NCBI GenBank assembly: GCA_900770725.1
Contig: CAAGLL010000019.1
Coordinates: 17,271 to 81,270 of the forward strand
Direction: 5' to 3'
Length of the DNA stretch: 64,000 nt
DNA from: an uncultured Succinivibrio sp.
GTDB taxonomy: Bacteria; Pseudomonadota; Gammaproteobacteria; Enterobacterales; Succinivibrionaceae
The notes below the pieces were generated by a model. It was not told where the DNA came from. It was given only the letters and a program-made list of their open reading frames with translations, and did not search any database. The position numbers and the translations under genes were made by a program. Below, piece by piece: positions 1-7,625 of this stretch (positions are counted from its first letter, which is position 1; each line of letters begins with the position of its first letter).

Positions 1-1
1 G

Positions 2-712
2 CAGGCTAAGCTCCTGCGCGTGCTCCAGGAGCGCGAGGTCGAGCGCCTGGGCTCGCGCAAGACCATCGAGCTTGACGTCAGGGTCATCGCGACCTCGAAC
101 CGCGACTTGAAGCAGGCGGTGGCCGAGCACAAGTTCCGCGAGGATCTCTACTACCGCTTAAACGTCTTCCCGCTGCACTGGAAGCCCCTGAAGGAGCGCC
201 CGCTCGACATCTTGCCGATCGCGAAGTTCCTCCTGGGCAAGCACGCTGCCGACAACCAGATGGCGATCCCGGAGATAAGCCCCGAGGCTGCCAGGAAGCT
301 TGAGGCTTACGCATGGCCTGGGAACGTGCGCGAGCTTGACAACGTCATGCAGCGCGCGCTGATCCTCTCAGGCGGCAAGGGCATCGGCCCTGAGAGCGTG
401 ATCTTCGACGAGGCGGGGCTCGACGCGGCGCTCTCAGGCGGCGAGGCATCGCAAGTTGGCGCCGCCCCGGTGCTCGAGCAGCGCCAGGATCAGGACGCCG
501 AGGCGGCATCCCCCGATCCGGTGCGGGATCAGAAGATCCCCTCGGGGCTTGGCGGCGAGCTCAAGCAGCAGGAGTACCAGATCATCCTCGACGCGCTCAT
601 CGAGTTCCGCGGCAATCGCCAGATGGTCTCCGAGAAGCTGGGCATCAGCCCCAGGACGCTGCGCTACAAGATCGCCAAGATGCGCGATGAAGGGATGATC
701 ATCCCGGGATGA
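2..712 (+). CDS. flrC: Sigma-54-dependent flagellar activator FlrC, 3' part (cut by window edge)
   Basis: C-terminal part of an NtrC-class activator that remodels sigma-54 RNA polymerase. The reading frame is open from base 2, so the N-terminal receiver domain and Walker A lie outside the window. Visible are the end of the AAA+ domain with sensor I (RVIATSNRDL) and the R-finger region (FREDLYYRLNV), sensor II (WPGNVREL), a Gln/Ala/Asp-rich linker, and a C-terminal Fis-type helix-turn-helix ending GISPRTLRYKIAKM. NtrC-family members are alike here, so the FlrC name rests on the flagellar genes that follow and on the sigma-54 promoter in front of flgO. The stop overlaps the next start (ATGA). 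Confidence 0.85.
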   Translation, partial: QAKLLRVLQEREVERLGSRKTIELDVRVIATSNRDLKQAVAEHKFREDLYYRLNVFPLHWKPLKERPLDILPIAKFLLGKHAADNQMAIPEISPEAARKLEAYAWPGNVRELDNVMQRALILSGGKGIGPESVIFDEAGLDAALSGGEASQVGAAPVLEQRQDQDAEAASPDPVRDQKIPSGLGGELKQQEYQIILDALIEFRGNRQMVSEKLGISPRTLRYKIAKMRDEGMIIPG

Positions 713-1746
713 AGCTCAGGAAGGCGCTCGCGGGCGTTGCGGCATCGGCCGCGCTCCTCCTCTCGTTTGCCGCCTGCGCGGGCGACGGGGGGCAGGAGGG
801 CCTGCCCCAGGTGAACTTCAGGAGCGTCATGGAAGCGTCGCCCTACAAGCCGATGAGCTATGCGCTTGACTACATGTCCGACCTGGTCTCAAAGCGCACC
901 GGCGGCAAGTTCACCATCACCCGCCGCATGAGCTACGGCGGCCTGTCCGCCTCGGACTGCCTCGTGCGGGTGGTCGTGAACACCGAGGACATCACGGTGG
1001 TCCCCTTGGAGATCATCGGGAACTTCATCCCCTGGGTGCGCATCATGTGCCTGCCCTACTTCTTCTCGCAGCGCGACTACGACGAGATCGCGCAGCTCAG
1101 CCCGGCCGGCAGGGAGCTTTGCCGCAGGGTCTCCGATGACGACACCAGGATCATCGCCCTGAGCACCTGGTACTCGGACTACCTTGAGCTCCTGATGCGC
1201 GACCACCCGGTGTGCCGCCCCGAGGATCTGCGCGGCCAGAACATCTGGCTGCCGGTCTCAGGCCCGCTCTCCGAGTACATCGCCTCTATGGGCGCCAACC
1301 CGGTGATCATGCCGATGGATTCGGCCGTCGACGCCATCAGGCGCGGGCTCATCGACGGGATGGTGACGCCGCTGAACGGCCTTGCCGCCAAGAGCCAGGC
1401 CTACGCGCACATGCACTACGGCTCTCTGCTCTCGATGGCGCGCGGCGGCTATGCCGTGCTGGTCTCCCAGCAGAAGTTCGAGTCCCTGCCCGCCGAGTAC
1501 CAGGAGGTTCTGCGCGATGCGGCCGCGGAGGCCGAGGCCTTCCTCAACGACTTCAACGAGGAGTGCGCGCACGTGGTGATGGGCAGGCTGCGCCGCAACG
1601 GCTCGATCACCCTGAACTCCCCCGATCTCACGCAGTTCAAGTCCTACGCCGACCGCGTGAAGTTCATCTACCTCAAGCGCTACCCGCAGGCAGCCGAGAG
1701 GATGCGCGACCTGCTCTATGGCAGGGCCGGCGAGGCCAGGCGCTGA
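709..1746 (+). CDS. TRAP-type (DctP family) solute-binding lipoprotein, orphan
   Basis: 345 aa. The N-terminus is a lipoprotein signal (basic residues, hydrophobic core, lipobox-like SFAAC with Cys about residue 23). The body has DctP-fold landmarks: DLRGQNIWLP (the strand carrying the substrate-clamping Arg in this family), the GANPVIMPM segment, and AIRRGLIDGMVTPLNG. DctP proteins bind organic acids in the periplasm and hand them to DctQM membrane subunits, but no DctQ or DctM gene is present in this window. It overlaps flrC by 4 bases (ATGA), which suggests co-translation with a flagellar regulator. It could act as a ligand-binding sensor rather than a transporter part; ligand unknown. Confidence 0.8.
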   Translation: MKLRKALAGVAASAALLLSFAACAGDGGQEGLPQVNFRSVMEASPYKPMSYALDYMSDLVSKRTGGKFTITRRMSYGGLSASDCLVRVVVNTEDITVVPLEIIGNFIPWVRIMCLPYFFSQRDYDEIAQLSPAGRELCRRVSDDDTRIIALSTWYSDYLELLMRDHPVCRPEDLRGQNIWLPVSGPLSEYIASMGANPVIMPMDSAVDAIRRGLIDGMVTPLNGLAAKSQAYAHMHYGSLLSMARGGYAVLVSQQKFESLPAEYQEVLRDAAAEAEAFLNDFNEECAHVVMGRLRRNGSITLNSPDLTQFKSYADRVKFIYLKRYPQAAERMRDLLYGRAGEARR

Positions 1747-1773
1747 GGGCGGCGGGATCTCGATGGCCATGAT

Positions 1774-1806
1774 CAGGAAGGGGAGGCATTGCGCCTCCCC
1801 TTCCTG
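1774..1806. terminator. Bidirectional terminator hairpin
   Basis: Perfect 14-bp inverted repeat (1774-1787 and 1793-1806) with a 5-base loop, between the convergent TRAP-protein gene and the small unknown gene. Confidence 0.75.
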
Positions 1807-1823
1807 CAAGCCAAAGCCATGGG

Positions 1824-2249
1824 CTATTTGCCGGGATCTTCCTTTGCGATCACCTCGTCGTTCAAGGCCTTTGCCGCATCGACGGCCTGCCAGGCGCGCG
1901 GGGAGGGCTTCTCGTACTTGCGGATCTTGAAGGTGAAGCTGCGCTTCATCTGCTCGGAGGAGATGCGGAACTCGAAATAGTCGGGATGCTCGTTGTAGAT
2001 CTTCATCGGGATCTCGAGCTGGGGGATGTCGAACTGGCAGCGCGATCCGCTGAAGTCGGGATCCGGGCTGATGTCGATGCGGAACTTGACGGTGCCGCCG
2101 TTGGGCTTCTTCTCGTCGACTGCCACCACGGTGAGCCTGGCCAGCAGGTTCAGGCTCTGCACCGAAGCATCGTTCGAGCTGTAGGCGTGCACCTCGCCGT
2201 ACATCACCTTGTTGACTGAAAGCCTGGTGTCGGCATCTGATTTGTTCAT
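1824..2249 (-). CDS. Conserved-looking hypothetical protein, 141 aa
   Basis: I do not recognise this protein. The frame is open further upstream, but I chose the ATG at 2249 (MNKSDADTRLSV) because a GGAG lies just before it, and because the upstream extension runs into the tRNA terminator and looks non-coding. It is a soluble, beta-rich, charged protein with no signal peptide or membrane segment. A central run (FDIPQLEIPMKIYNEHPDY) and an Arg/Lys-rich C-terminal half are its main features. It is a single gene facing the TRAP-protein gene. Confidence 0.6.
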   Translation of the reverse strand: MNKSDADTRLSVNKVMYGEVHAYSSNDASVQSLNLLARLTVVAVDEKKPNGGTVKFRIDISPDPDFSGSRCQFDIPQLEIPMKIYNEHPDYFEFRISSEQMKRSFTFKIRKYEKPSPRAWQAVDAAKALNDEVIAKEDPGK

Positions 2250-2383
2250 TGGCAGTCTCCGGCAAATTCTTAGCACTGCTAATTCTAAGTCAAAGCGCGG
2301 GAAATGGGCAACGCAAACGCAGGCGGCACGGGAAGGGCAAAGCGCTGATCCAAGGGAGCAGATCTGAATAATGCCATGATCCA

Positions 2384-2414
2384 AAAACAAAAAAAGAGCT
2401 GCAAATTGCAACTC
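2384..2414 (-). terminator. Intrinsic terminator of tRNA-Arg
   Basis: 8-bp stem (2396-2403 with 2407-2414, one G-U pair), 3-base loop, followed on the minus strand by a run of T (A run at 2384-2395). Lies 48 bases past the tRNA 3' end. Confidence 0.8.
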
Positions 2415-2461
2415 TCCTTTCGCAAAGCCTTCATCGGGCTTCAAGAACCATTTTCGTCAAA

Positions 2462-2536
2462 TGGCGACCCTAGTAGGAATCGAACCTACAACTAGCCCTT
2501 AGGAGGGGCTCGTTATATCCATTTAACTATGGGGTC
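2462..2536 (-). tRNA. argW: tRNA-Arg (anticodon CCT)
   Basis: 75-nt cloverleaf on the minus strand with encoded CCA. The anticodon CCT (2503-2501) sits in loop CTCCTAA closed by stem AGCCC/GGGCT; the T arm is GTAGG TTCGATT CCTAC. It closely resembles E. coli argW, the AGG decoder. AGG arginine codons are frequent in the neighbouring genes. The acceptor stem shows one mismatch (C-A), which I would check against the read. Confidence 0.93.
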
Positions 2537-2546
2537 AACGGGCAAC

Positions 2547-2575
2547 ATTATATCCACGGGGCGGGGCGCGGGCAA
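2547..2575 (-). promoter_or_regulatory. Sigma-70 promoter of tRNA-Arg
   Basis: On the minus strand: -35 TTGCCC (2575-2570), 17-bp spacer, -10 TATAAT (2552-2547). Predicted start about 4 bases before the mature tRNA 5' end, so the primary transcript has almost no leader. Confidence 0.75.
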
Positions 2576-2603
2576 CACCCGCAGGAAAATTCCCGCGCCC
2601 CGC
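2561..2603 (-). terminator. Hairpin after flgT
   Basis: Perfect 12-bp GC stem (2561-2572 with 2592-2603) with a 19-base loop, just past the flgT stop. No T-run follows, so it may act as a weak terminator or RNA stabiliser. It overlaps the tRNA promoter. Confidence 0.45.
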
Positions 2604-2609
2604 CTAGGC

Positions 2610-3794
2610 TTATTCGGCCATCTCCACCTGATCGTTCACGCGCACGTTGAGCAGGTTGTCGTTGAGATCGGCAGGCTTGAGCCTGGCGCTGGTCGGATAG
2701 ACCTTGTCCACCACGTAGATCCCGCGGGCCTTGTCCGTGCGACCGTAGGTCCCGCCGTCGGGGGCCACGGTCTCCGAGGTCTGGCCGATGGTGAACTTCA
2801 TGCCCGGCTGGATCCCGTTTTCAGAGCCCAGGTCGATGATGAAGCCGTCGTTGTCCAGGTCGATGATCGAGGCCGAGGGCATGCGGCACTGGAGCGCGCC
2901 TATGATGTCCGAGGCCGCGCGCTCGGTGAGCTGGTGGACCCTGGTGCCGTAGGCCGAGCCCTTGAACTGCTCGGACCTGAGGTCGATGAACTCGCCCTGC
3001 TTGAACGGCCAGTCGGCCACGGCCTGGTAGTTCTGCGTGAACAGCTGCGAGCCGTTGCGCGCGTCGTAGACCGTCACGGAGAAGCTGATGCTGCGGGTCC
3101 TCTGGTAGAAGAGCTTGTCGAGCACCCCGCTGCCGGCGTCCGATGCGGCGGCCGAGTCTATGGTGCCGGTGACGATGAAGCCCGCCTGGTTCTGGCGGCC
3201 CAGGCCTACGAGCTCGTCGCGCAGCTCCCCGCCTGGGGCGCTGCCGTAGCCGGTGCCCTGCAGCGTCGCGTTGACCGGCGGGCGCACCGCGAGGGCCGGG
3301 GACTTGGAGAGGGCCTGGTAGACGTCGGCGCTTATCTCCTGGTTAATATTCTCGACCCCCGCGCTGCCCTGGTAGGCGTTCTGATCGCGGTAGGAGAAGG
3401 CGATGGGCACCACGCTCTTGCGCAGCCTCGAGGCCGCGCAGGTGCGCTGGTGCTCGTCGTCGAGCAGCACCTTGGCGGTGACGCTCACGCGGCCTGCGGT
3501 CTTCTGCTCCTCGGTCACGACCACGCGGCGCACCGGCACCGAGGACTGGACGCTCATGGAGTTGTGCTGCAGCACCCCTCCCTTGAAGTCAGAGACGATG
3601 CTCACCTGGGCGCCGGCCTCCAGCATGGCGTTGCGGATGGCGTCGTTGACCGCCTCGTCGCGCGCCTGGGATACCGAGTCCATGATCGGCGCAGTGCCGG
3701 TCACCGTGTACCACTTGGCCGCCGCCTGCCCCGAGGCCAGGGCGGCGCAGGCGCACAAAAGCGCCTTGAGCATAGCTTTGGATGAAATGTGCAT
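2610..3794 (-). CDS. flgT: Flagellar assembly protein FlgT (H ring)
   Basis: 394 aa from the chosen start (ATG at 3794, MHISSKAMLKALL), which has GGAG 6 bases upstream; an upstream in-frame extension of 60 residues is rejected because it runs through the flgO promoter. A Sec signal peptide ends about ASGQAAA, and the mature protein begins KWYTVTGTAPI. FlgT forms the periplasmic H ring around the basal body in Vibrio and Aeromonas, needed for motor stability and for recruiting MotX/MotY. The three-domain pattern is visible: an N-terminal SRP/TolB-like domain (AVNDAIRNAML), a middle domain (VDARNGSQLF type) and a C-terminal SH3-like domain (GSENGIQPGMKFTI). Divergent from flgO. Confidence 0.9.
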   Translation of the reverse strand: MHISSKAMLKALLCACAALASGQAAAKWYTVTGTAPIMDSVSQARDEAVNDAIRNAMLEAGAQVSIVSDFKGGVLQHNSMSVQSSVPVRRVVVTEEQKTAGRVSVTAKVLLDDEHQRTCAASRLRKSVVPIAFSYRDQNAYQGSAGVENINQEISADVYQALSKSPALAVRPPVNATLQGTGYGSAPGGELRDELVGLGRQNQAGFIVTGTIDSAAASDAGSGVLDKLFYQRTRSISFSVTVYDARNGSQLFTQNYQAVADWPFKQGEFIDLRSEQFKGSAYGTRVHQLTERAASDIIGALQCRMPSASIIDLDNDGFIIDLGSENGIQPGMKFTIGQTSETVAPDGGTYGRTDKARGIYVVDKVYPTSARLKPADLNDNLLNVRVNDQVEMAE

Positions 3795-3828
3795 GTCCAT
3801 CTCCATGGGAGTGTCAGAAAATTGTATC

Positions 3829-3844
3829 TGGCACTGAATTTGCA
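3829..3844 (+). promoter_or_regulatory. Sigma-54 promoter of flgOPN
   Basis: TGGCAC at 3829-3834, 5 bases, TTGCA at 3840-3844: an exact match to the -24/-12 consensus with correct GG-to-GC spacing. Lies 89 bases before the flgO start. FlrC-type activators drive such class III flagellar promoters, and an flrC-like gene is 3 kb to the left. Confidence 0.9.
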
Positions 3845-3933
3845 TTATCCATACCGAAATCAGCATGGCGGCGCGCAGATGGCGCCGCAGGCGAAAAAAA
3901 ATTATAAGAGCAAAGCAGGTGCAGAGGTTCAGG

Positions 3934-5034
3934 ATGAAGCATTTGATGGCCGCGGCGGCGGTTGCCGCCGCCATGGCAGCCCTGGCGGGCTGCTCGGCAA
4001 ATCCTGCCCCGGACGGCAGGAAGACGGGCTCTGATGACGTCTACTCGCAGCCGGGGATGGAGGTGAGCAAGGTCGCCTCGCAGATGGCGGACACCCTGGC
4101 GCAGACCCTGGGGGCGGATCTCCAGGCGCAGGAGCGCGAGGCCGCCGACGAGAAGGGCAACCTGAGGGCGAAGAAGCCCAGCTATCCGCGCGTGGCCGTG
4201 ACGTCGTTCACCGACACCGACACTTATGAGAACGCCGGATCGCTGGGCAGGCAGCTTGGCGAGTTCTTCATCCACGAGCTCGACCGCCGCGGGATCCCGG
4301 TGGTCGAGTTCAAGACCACCGGCAGCATCTCCGTTTCCAAGGACGGCGAGATGGTGTTCTCGCGCGACTGGAAGAAGCTGGCCTCGCAGGCGCGCATCCG
4401 CCACGTGCTCGCCGGCACCATCAGCCGCAACGAGCGCGGCGTGGTGCTCTCAGGCAGGATCATCGACATGCGCACCTCGCAGGTCATGGGCTCGGCAACC
4501 GGCTTCGTCCCCTACAAGAACCTGCCTTACTGCTACCGCACCGCCGACAGGAACTGCTCGTTCGAGGGCGTGCTCTCCTACTACTCCTACATCCCCGCAG
4601 GCGGCGCCCAGTCGCGCACCGTGACAGGAGCCAACGGCACCTCGATGAAGGACACCGTGACCTATTCAGGCACCGGCGCAGCCCCGGCCCCATCCTCGTA
4701 CGGCAGCTATTACGCCGCTGGCACCTCGGTTTCAGGCGCAACTTACAGCGGCAACAATCCGCGCACCGGCAAGCAGATGCTGCACGAGACCTCCGAGGAG
4801 CGGCAGGCCCGCCAGAAGCTCTGGCACGACCAGTCGTTCAACGAGCAGTACTACCCCTCAGGCGCCAGCACCGCAGCCACCTCCACCGGCAACTACGAGC
4901 AGTTCATCCACGGCCACGGCTCGATGTCGGGCAAGGGCAGCGTCATTTATCCGGCGGACACCTACCGCTACCAGGGCAAGCTGGTGCGCGACGTGCACGA
5001 CCAGAGCCAGTACCAGCGCATCGAGGACAATTAG
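3934..5034 (+). CDS. flgO: Flagellar outer-membrane lipoprotein FlgO, long form
   Basis: 366 aa, start ATG at 3934 with AGAGG upstream; earlier in-frame starts give an implausible Arg-rich leader. Lipoprotein signal ends LAALAGC. The conserved FlgO core (about residues 30-230) includes RVAVTSFTDTDTYENAG, LGEFFIHELDRRGIPVVEFKT and a nucleotide-like RHVLAGTISRNERG segment, typical of the FlgO/TolB-like fold. FlgO and FlgP are outer-membrane flagellar components in Vibrio. The C-terminal third (about 230-366) is Ser/Thr/Gly/Tyr-rich and looks unlike the family core. First gene of flgO-flgP-flgN. Confidence 0.87.
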   Translation: MKHLMAAAAVAAAMAALAGCSANPAPDGRKTGSDDVYSQPGMEVSKVASQMADTLAQTLGADLQAQEREAADEKGNLRAKKPSYPRVAVTSFTDTDTYENAGSLGRQLGEFFIHELDRRGIPVVEFKTTGSISVSKDGEMVFSRDWKKLASQARIRHVLAGTISRNERGVVLSGRIIDMRTSQVMGSATGFVPYKNLPYCYRTADRNCSFEGVLSYYSYIPAGGAQSRTVTGANGTSMKDTVTYSGTGAAPAPSSYGSYYAAGTSVSGATYSGNNPRTGKQMLHETSEERQARQKLWHDQSFNEQYYPSGASTAATSTGNYEQFIHGHGSMSGKGSVIYPADTYRYQGKLVRDVHDQSQYQRIEDN

Positions 5035-5047
5035 AGGAGGCAGCCAG

Positions 5048-5524
5048 ATGATTAAGGATTTCCTGAAGCTCTCCGCGGCCTCTGCCGCAGCTTTGGCCAT
5101 GGCGCTTTCGCTTGGCGGATGCCAGATGCTCTCGAGCACCTCGTTCACCCGCGACATCGCCTACACCGACACCGGGGTGCACCGCCCCGACGAGTTCCCG
5201 GTGCTCCACGCCACCGGCTACGCGGTGATCTCGAGGCAGCCTGGGCGCACCGAGGACGAGCGCGAGATCATGGCGATGCGCGCCTCGAAGGTCGAGGCCT
5301 ACCGCGAGCTCACCGAGCAGGTCAACGGCCTGTACCTCAAGGCCTCGACCACGCTTGCGGGCAACACCCGCCAGGCGCGCGACAGCGTGCGCTCGGAGGT
5401 GGAGGGCTACGTGCATGGCGCGCGCGTCATCAGGCAGTACCCGGTGGGCGACACCTACGCCACTGAGCTTGAGCTCGACACCAAGATAATCTACGACCTC
5501 TATGACATCAGGGGGGCACTATGA
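5048..5524 (+). CDS. flgP: Flagellar outer-membrane lipoprotein FlgP
   Basis: 158 aa LPP20-type lipoprotein. Signal peptide with lipobox SLGGC, then HATGYAVISRQPG and the conserved RASKVEAYRELTEQVNGL helix seen in FlgP. FlgP is part of the outer-membrane disk around the polar flagellum and is required for motility in Vibrio. Strong AGAGGAGG ribosome-binding site 7 bases before the ATG, 13 bases after flgO; the stop overlaps the flgN start (ATGA). Confidence 0.9.
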   Translation: MIKDFLKLSAASAAALAMALSLGGCQMLSSTSFTRDIAYTDTGVHRPDEFPVLHATGYAVISRQPGRTEDEREIMAMRASKVEAYRELTEQVNGLYLKASTTLAGNTRQARDSVRSEVEGYVHGARVIRQYPVGDTYATELELDTKIIYDLYDIRGAL

Positions 5525-5985
5525 TGAACGCCCAGCAGTTCTCCCAGGCCGCAGTCAAGGCGCGCCCGGTCACGCTGTGCCTCAAGGATCAGGAAGGCCT
5601 GCTTTCCGAGCTTGAGGAGCTCCTTCAGAACGAGCATGTCGCGCTCAGGCACCGCGATCTCGACACCTTGAACGCGATCTCGGCGCGCAAGTCCTCGCTG
5701 ATGCTTACGCTCCAGGGCAACGACCAGCGCATCCGCTTAAATCCCCAGGCCGGGCTCCTCAAGACCATCTACAAGGGCAGGGTCGATGCCATGAAGTCCG
5801 CGCTCTTGCGCTGCAAGAAGCTCAACGCCATCAACGGCAGGCTCATCAACCTGAACCTCCACGCGACGATGCGCCTCTCCTCGGTGCTCATGAGCGCCCG
5901 CGACCGGAGCACGATGAACCTCACCTACACCGACAAGGGCAGGACGCGCGCCAGCGGGCCGGTGAGGCTCTCCATCGAGGCCTGA
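5521..5985 (+). CDS. flgN: Flagellar export chaperone FlgN
   Basis: 154 aa, soluble and alpha-helical. FlgN chaperones the hook-filament junction proteins FlgK and FlgL. The family pattern is visible: an N-terminal amphipathic helix (LLSELEELLQNEHVALRHRD), ISARKSSLMLTL, and the NAINGRLINLNL motif followed by a short YTDKGRTRAS tail. Overlaps flgP by 4 bases and shares its sigma-54 transcript. Unusually it lies on the opposite strand from flgM and is separated from it by two non-flagellar genes. Confidence 0.82.
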   Translation: MMNAQQFSQAAVKARPVTLCLKDQEGLLSELEELLQNEHVALRHRDLDTLNAISARKSSLMLTLQGNDQRIRLNPQAGLLKTIYKGRVDAMKSALLRCKKLNAINGRLINLNLHATMRLSSVLMSARDRSTMNLTYTDKGRTRASGPVRLSIEA

Positions 5986-6024
5986 TCAAGGCAACTTGCT
6001 GATCTTCAACGGCACTGTACAAAG

Positions 6025-6054
6025 GGCGGAAAACCTGAGACGCGGTTTTCCGCC
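6025..6054 (+). terminator. Terminator after flgOPN
   Basis: Perfect 11-bp stem (6025-6035 with 6044-6054), 8-base loop, followed by ATTTTG. Closes the flagellar operon just before the SSB-like gene. Confidence 0.7.
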
Positions 6055-6066
6055 ATTTTGTACGAT

Positions 6067-6094
6067 GCATGCCGTCTTAAGGAGGACAGCATGC
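6067..6094 (+). promoter_or_regulatory. Hairpin holding the SD and start codon of the SSB-like gene
   Basis: Inverted repeat of 10 positions with one mismatch (6067-6076 with 6085-6094). The 8-base loop TTAAGGAG carries the ribosome-binding site and the 3' arm contains the ATG at 6091. Such a structure would limit initiation unless opened. Confidence 0.5.
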
Positions 6095-6453
6095 AATCTC
6101 TCAACAAAGCGCTCCTGTGCGGCACGGTCACTCCCGACTGCCGCATCAGGAGCTTTTCGACCAGGCAGGGGAGGCTCCTCTGCTTTGAACTCATGACGAC
6201 CACGCCCGGCAGCGGCAGGCGCGAGTACCACAGCGTGGTGGCCCGCGACGGCGGCGGATCGGATCTTGCGACAAGGAGCGCGGCCTTCGTCTCCCCAGGC
6301 AGCATGGTCTTCGTGACCGGCATGATCCGCTACCGCATGCGCGCAGGCTATGGCTCAGGCAGGGTGACCGAGATAGACGCCACGGCCATAGACCCGGTGC
6401 TGCCGGAGGACGCGCCCAAAGGGGGGGATGGCCATGCCGAAAGTCTCCCTTGA
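6091..6453 (+). CDS. SSB-like single-stranded DNA-binding OB-fold protein
   Basis: 120 aa from ATG 6091, with AAGGAGGA 4 bases upstream. It follows the outline of a bacterial SSB domain: an N-terminal SLNKALLCGTVTPDCRIRSF (compare the NKVILIGNLGxDPEVR start), a middle strand REYHSVVAR where SSBs read EWHRVVxF, and the late strand GSMVFVTGMIRYRMR (KGSxVYVEGxLRTR). It lacks the usual glycine-rich tail and the acidic DDDIPF C-terminus that recruits repair proteins. Divergent, so function by fold only. The end overlaps the next ORF by 26 bases. Confidence 0.65.
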   Translation: MQSLNKALLCGTVTPDCRIRSFSTRQGRLLCFELMTTTPGSGRREYHSVVARDGGGSDLATRSAAFVSPGSMVFVTGMIRYRMRAGYGSGRVTEIDATAIDPVLPEDAPKGGDGHAESLP

Positions 6454-7573
6454 CCGGATCTTCACGTCAAAGCGGCTGTGCGTGAAGGAGCTCGAGGTGC
6501 CAGGAGGCCAGGAGCGCACCCGCGTCCCGGCCATCGACCGCAGCTACGTTTTCCCGCTGCCCTTTCTAAACCAGGTCCTGCTCTACCTGGCCTGCCCGCT
6601 CCACGACTGCCTCTATGTCTCAGGCCCCTCCGGGTGCGGCAAGACCACGATGGCCCTGCAGGTGGCCGCAAGGCTCGGCTGGGGCGTCGAGCAGCTCACG
6701 CTCTGCGGCAAGAGCGAGAGCGCCGATCTCATAGGCCACCCCGCGCTCAGGCGCGGCGAGCTCGTCTACGAGTACGGCCCGCTGGTGCGGGCGATGCGCC
6801 AAGGCGAGATCCTGATCCTAAACGAGATAGACCTGATGCCGCCTTCGGATCTGGCGGCGCTCAACGACGTGCTCGAGGGCAAGCCCCTCGTGATCACCCA
6901 GAACTGCGGCGAGCTCGTCGCACCGGCCCCGGGCTTCCGCGTCATCGCCACGGCCAACACCAAGGGGCTTGGCGATGCTATGGGCTTCTACAGCGGCGCG
7001 CGCGTCTTAAACCAGGCCTTCCTCGACCGCTTCAGGTTCGTCGAGATAGGCTACCCGGACGAGCGCACCGAGACGGCGATCATCGCGACCGCCTGCCCGG
7101 GGCTCGACCAGGAGCTGGCCTCAAACCTCGTGCGCCTGGCAGGCGAGCTGCGCCACGCGGGATCCGATCAGAACGGGGCGGCGCTCTCGGCTCCCTTCTC
7201 GACCCGCGTGCTCTTGCGCATCGCCTCGCTCAAGCACGCCTGCCCGCACCTGCCGGTGCACCGGGCCATCGAGACGGGCTATTCGCTAAGGCTCCCCGAC
7301 ACCGAGCGCGAGTATGTCGCAAGGCTGTGCGCCGACATCTTCGGGAACGACGGCCAGGACGGCTCGGGCGCCATGGGCAAGAGCGCCCCGCGCCACGGCA
7401 GGGACGGGGAGGGCGCCGGGGACGGCGCCATGGCCTTAAAGTCCCAGGACGAGGCTTTGGATGACGCTCAAGAGGCCGCGCAGGAGGGCGCGGTGACGGA
7501 TGATGAAGCCAAATCTGAAGGCGCAGGGGATCTGCCGCAGGATGGGCAGGGGGAGGACGGGACTCAAGGCTGA
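6428..7573 (+). CDS. CobS/MoxR-like AAA+ ATPase
   Basis: 381 aa. AAA+ module with Walker A GPSGCGKTT (about residue 67), the GHPALRRGELVYEYGPLVRAM segment, Walker B EILILNEIDL, sensor I FRVIATANT and the arginine-finger region FLDRFRFVEIGY. This is the MoxR/CobS/NorQ group, which works with a von Willebrand-A partner to remodel proteins or insert metals; no VWA or CobT gene is adjacent. The last 80 residues are a low-complexity Asp/Glu/Gly/Gln tail. As I recall, SXT/R391-type integrative elements carry a CobS-like gene together with ssb, so the pairing here may derive from such an element. Confidence 0.8.
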   Translation: MAMPKVSLDRIFTSKRLCVKELEVPGGQERTRVPAIDRSYVFPLPFLNQVLLYLACPLHDCLYVSGPSGCGKTTMALQVAARLGWGVEQLTLCGKSESADLIGHPALRRGELVYEYGPLVRAMRQGEILILNEIDLMPPSDLAALNDVLEGKPLVITQNCGELVAPAPGFRVIATANTKGLGDAMGFYSGARVLNQAFLDRFRFVEIGYPDERTETAIIATACPGLDQELASNLVRLAGELRHAGSDQNGAALSAPFSTRVLLRIASLKHACPHLPVHRAIETGYSLRLPDTEREYVARLCADIFGNDGQDGSGAMGKSAPRHGRDGEGAGDGAMALKSQDEALDDAQEAAQEGAVTDDEAKSEGAGDLPQDGQGEDGTQG

Positions 7574-7625
7574 GCCTTCAGGCGGGGCGGCGCTGCCGCT
7601 CCTGCCTCCTGGGGTTTAAAGACAA

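Noticed and set aside
2462..2536. tRNA-Arg as a phage or island attachment site
   Set aside because: No integrase, no repeated tRNA 3' end and no composition shift nearby.
3795..3974. 60-residue N-terminal extension of FlgT
   Set aside because: It would run through the flgO promoter and precede the signal peptide; ATG 3794 has a proper SD.
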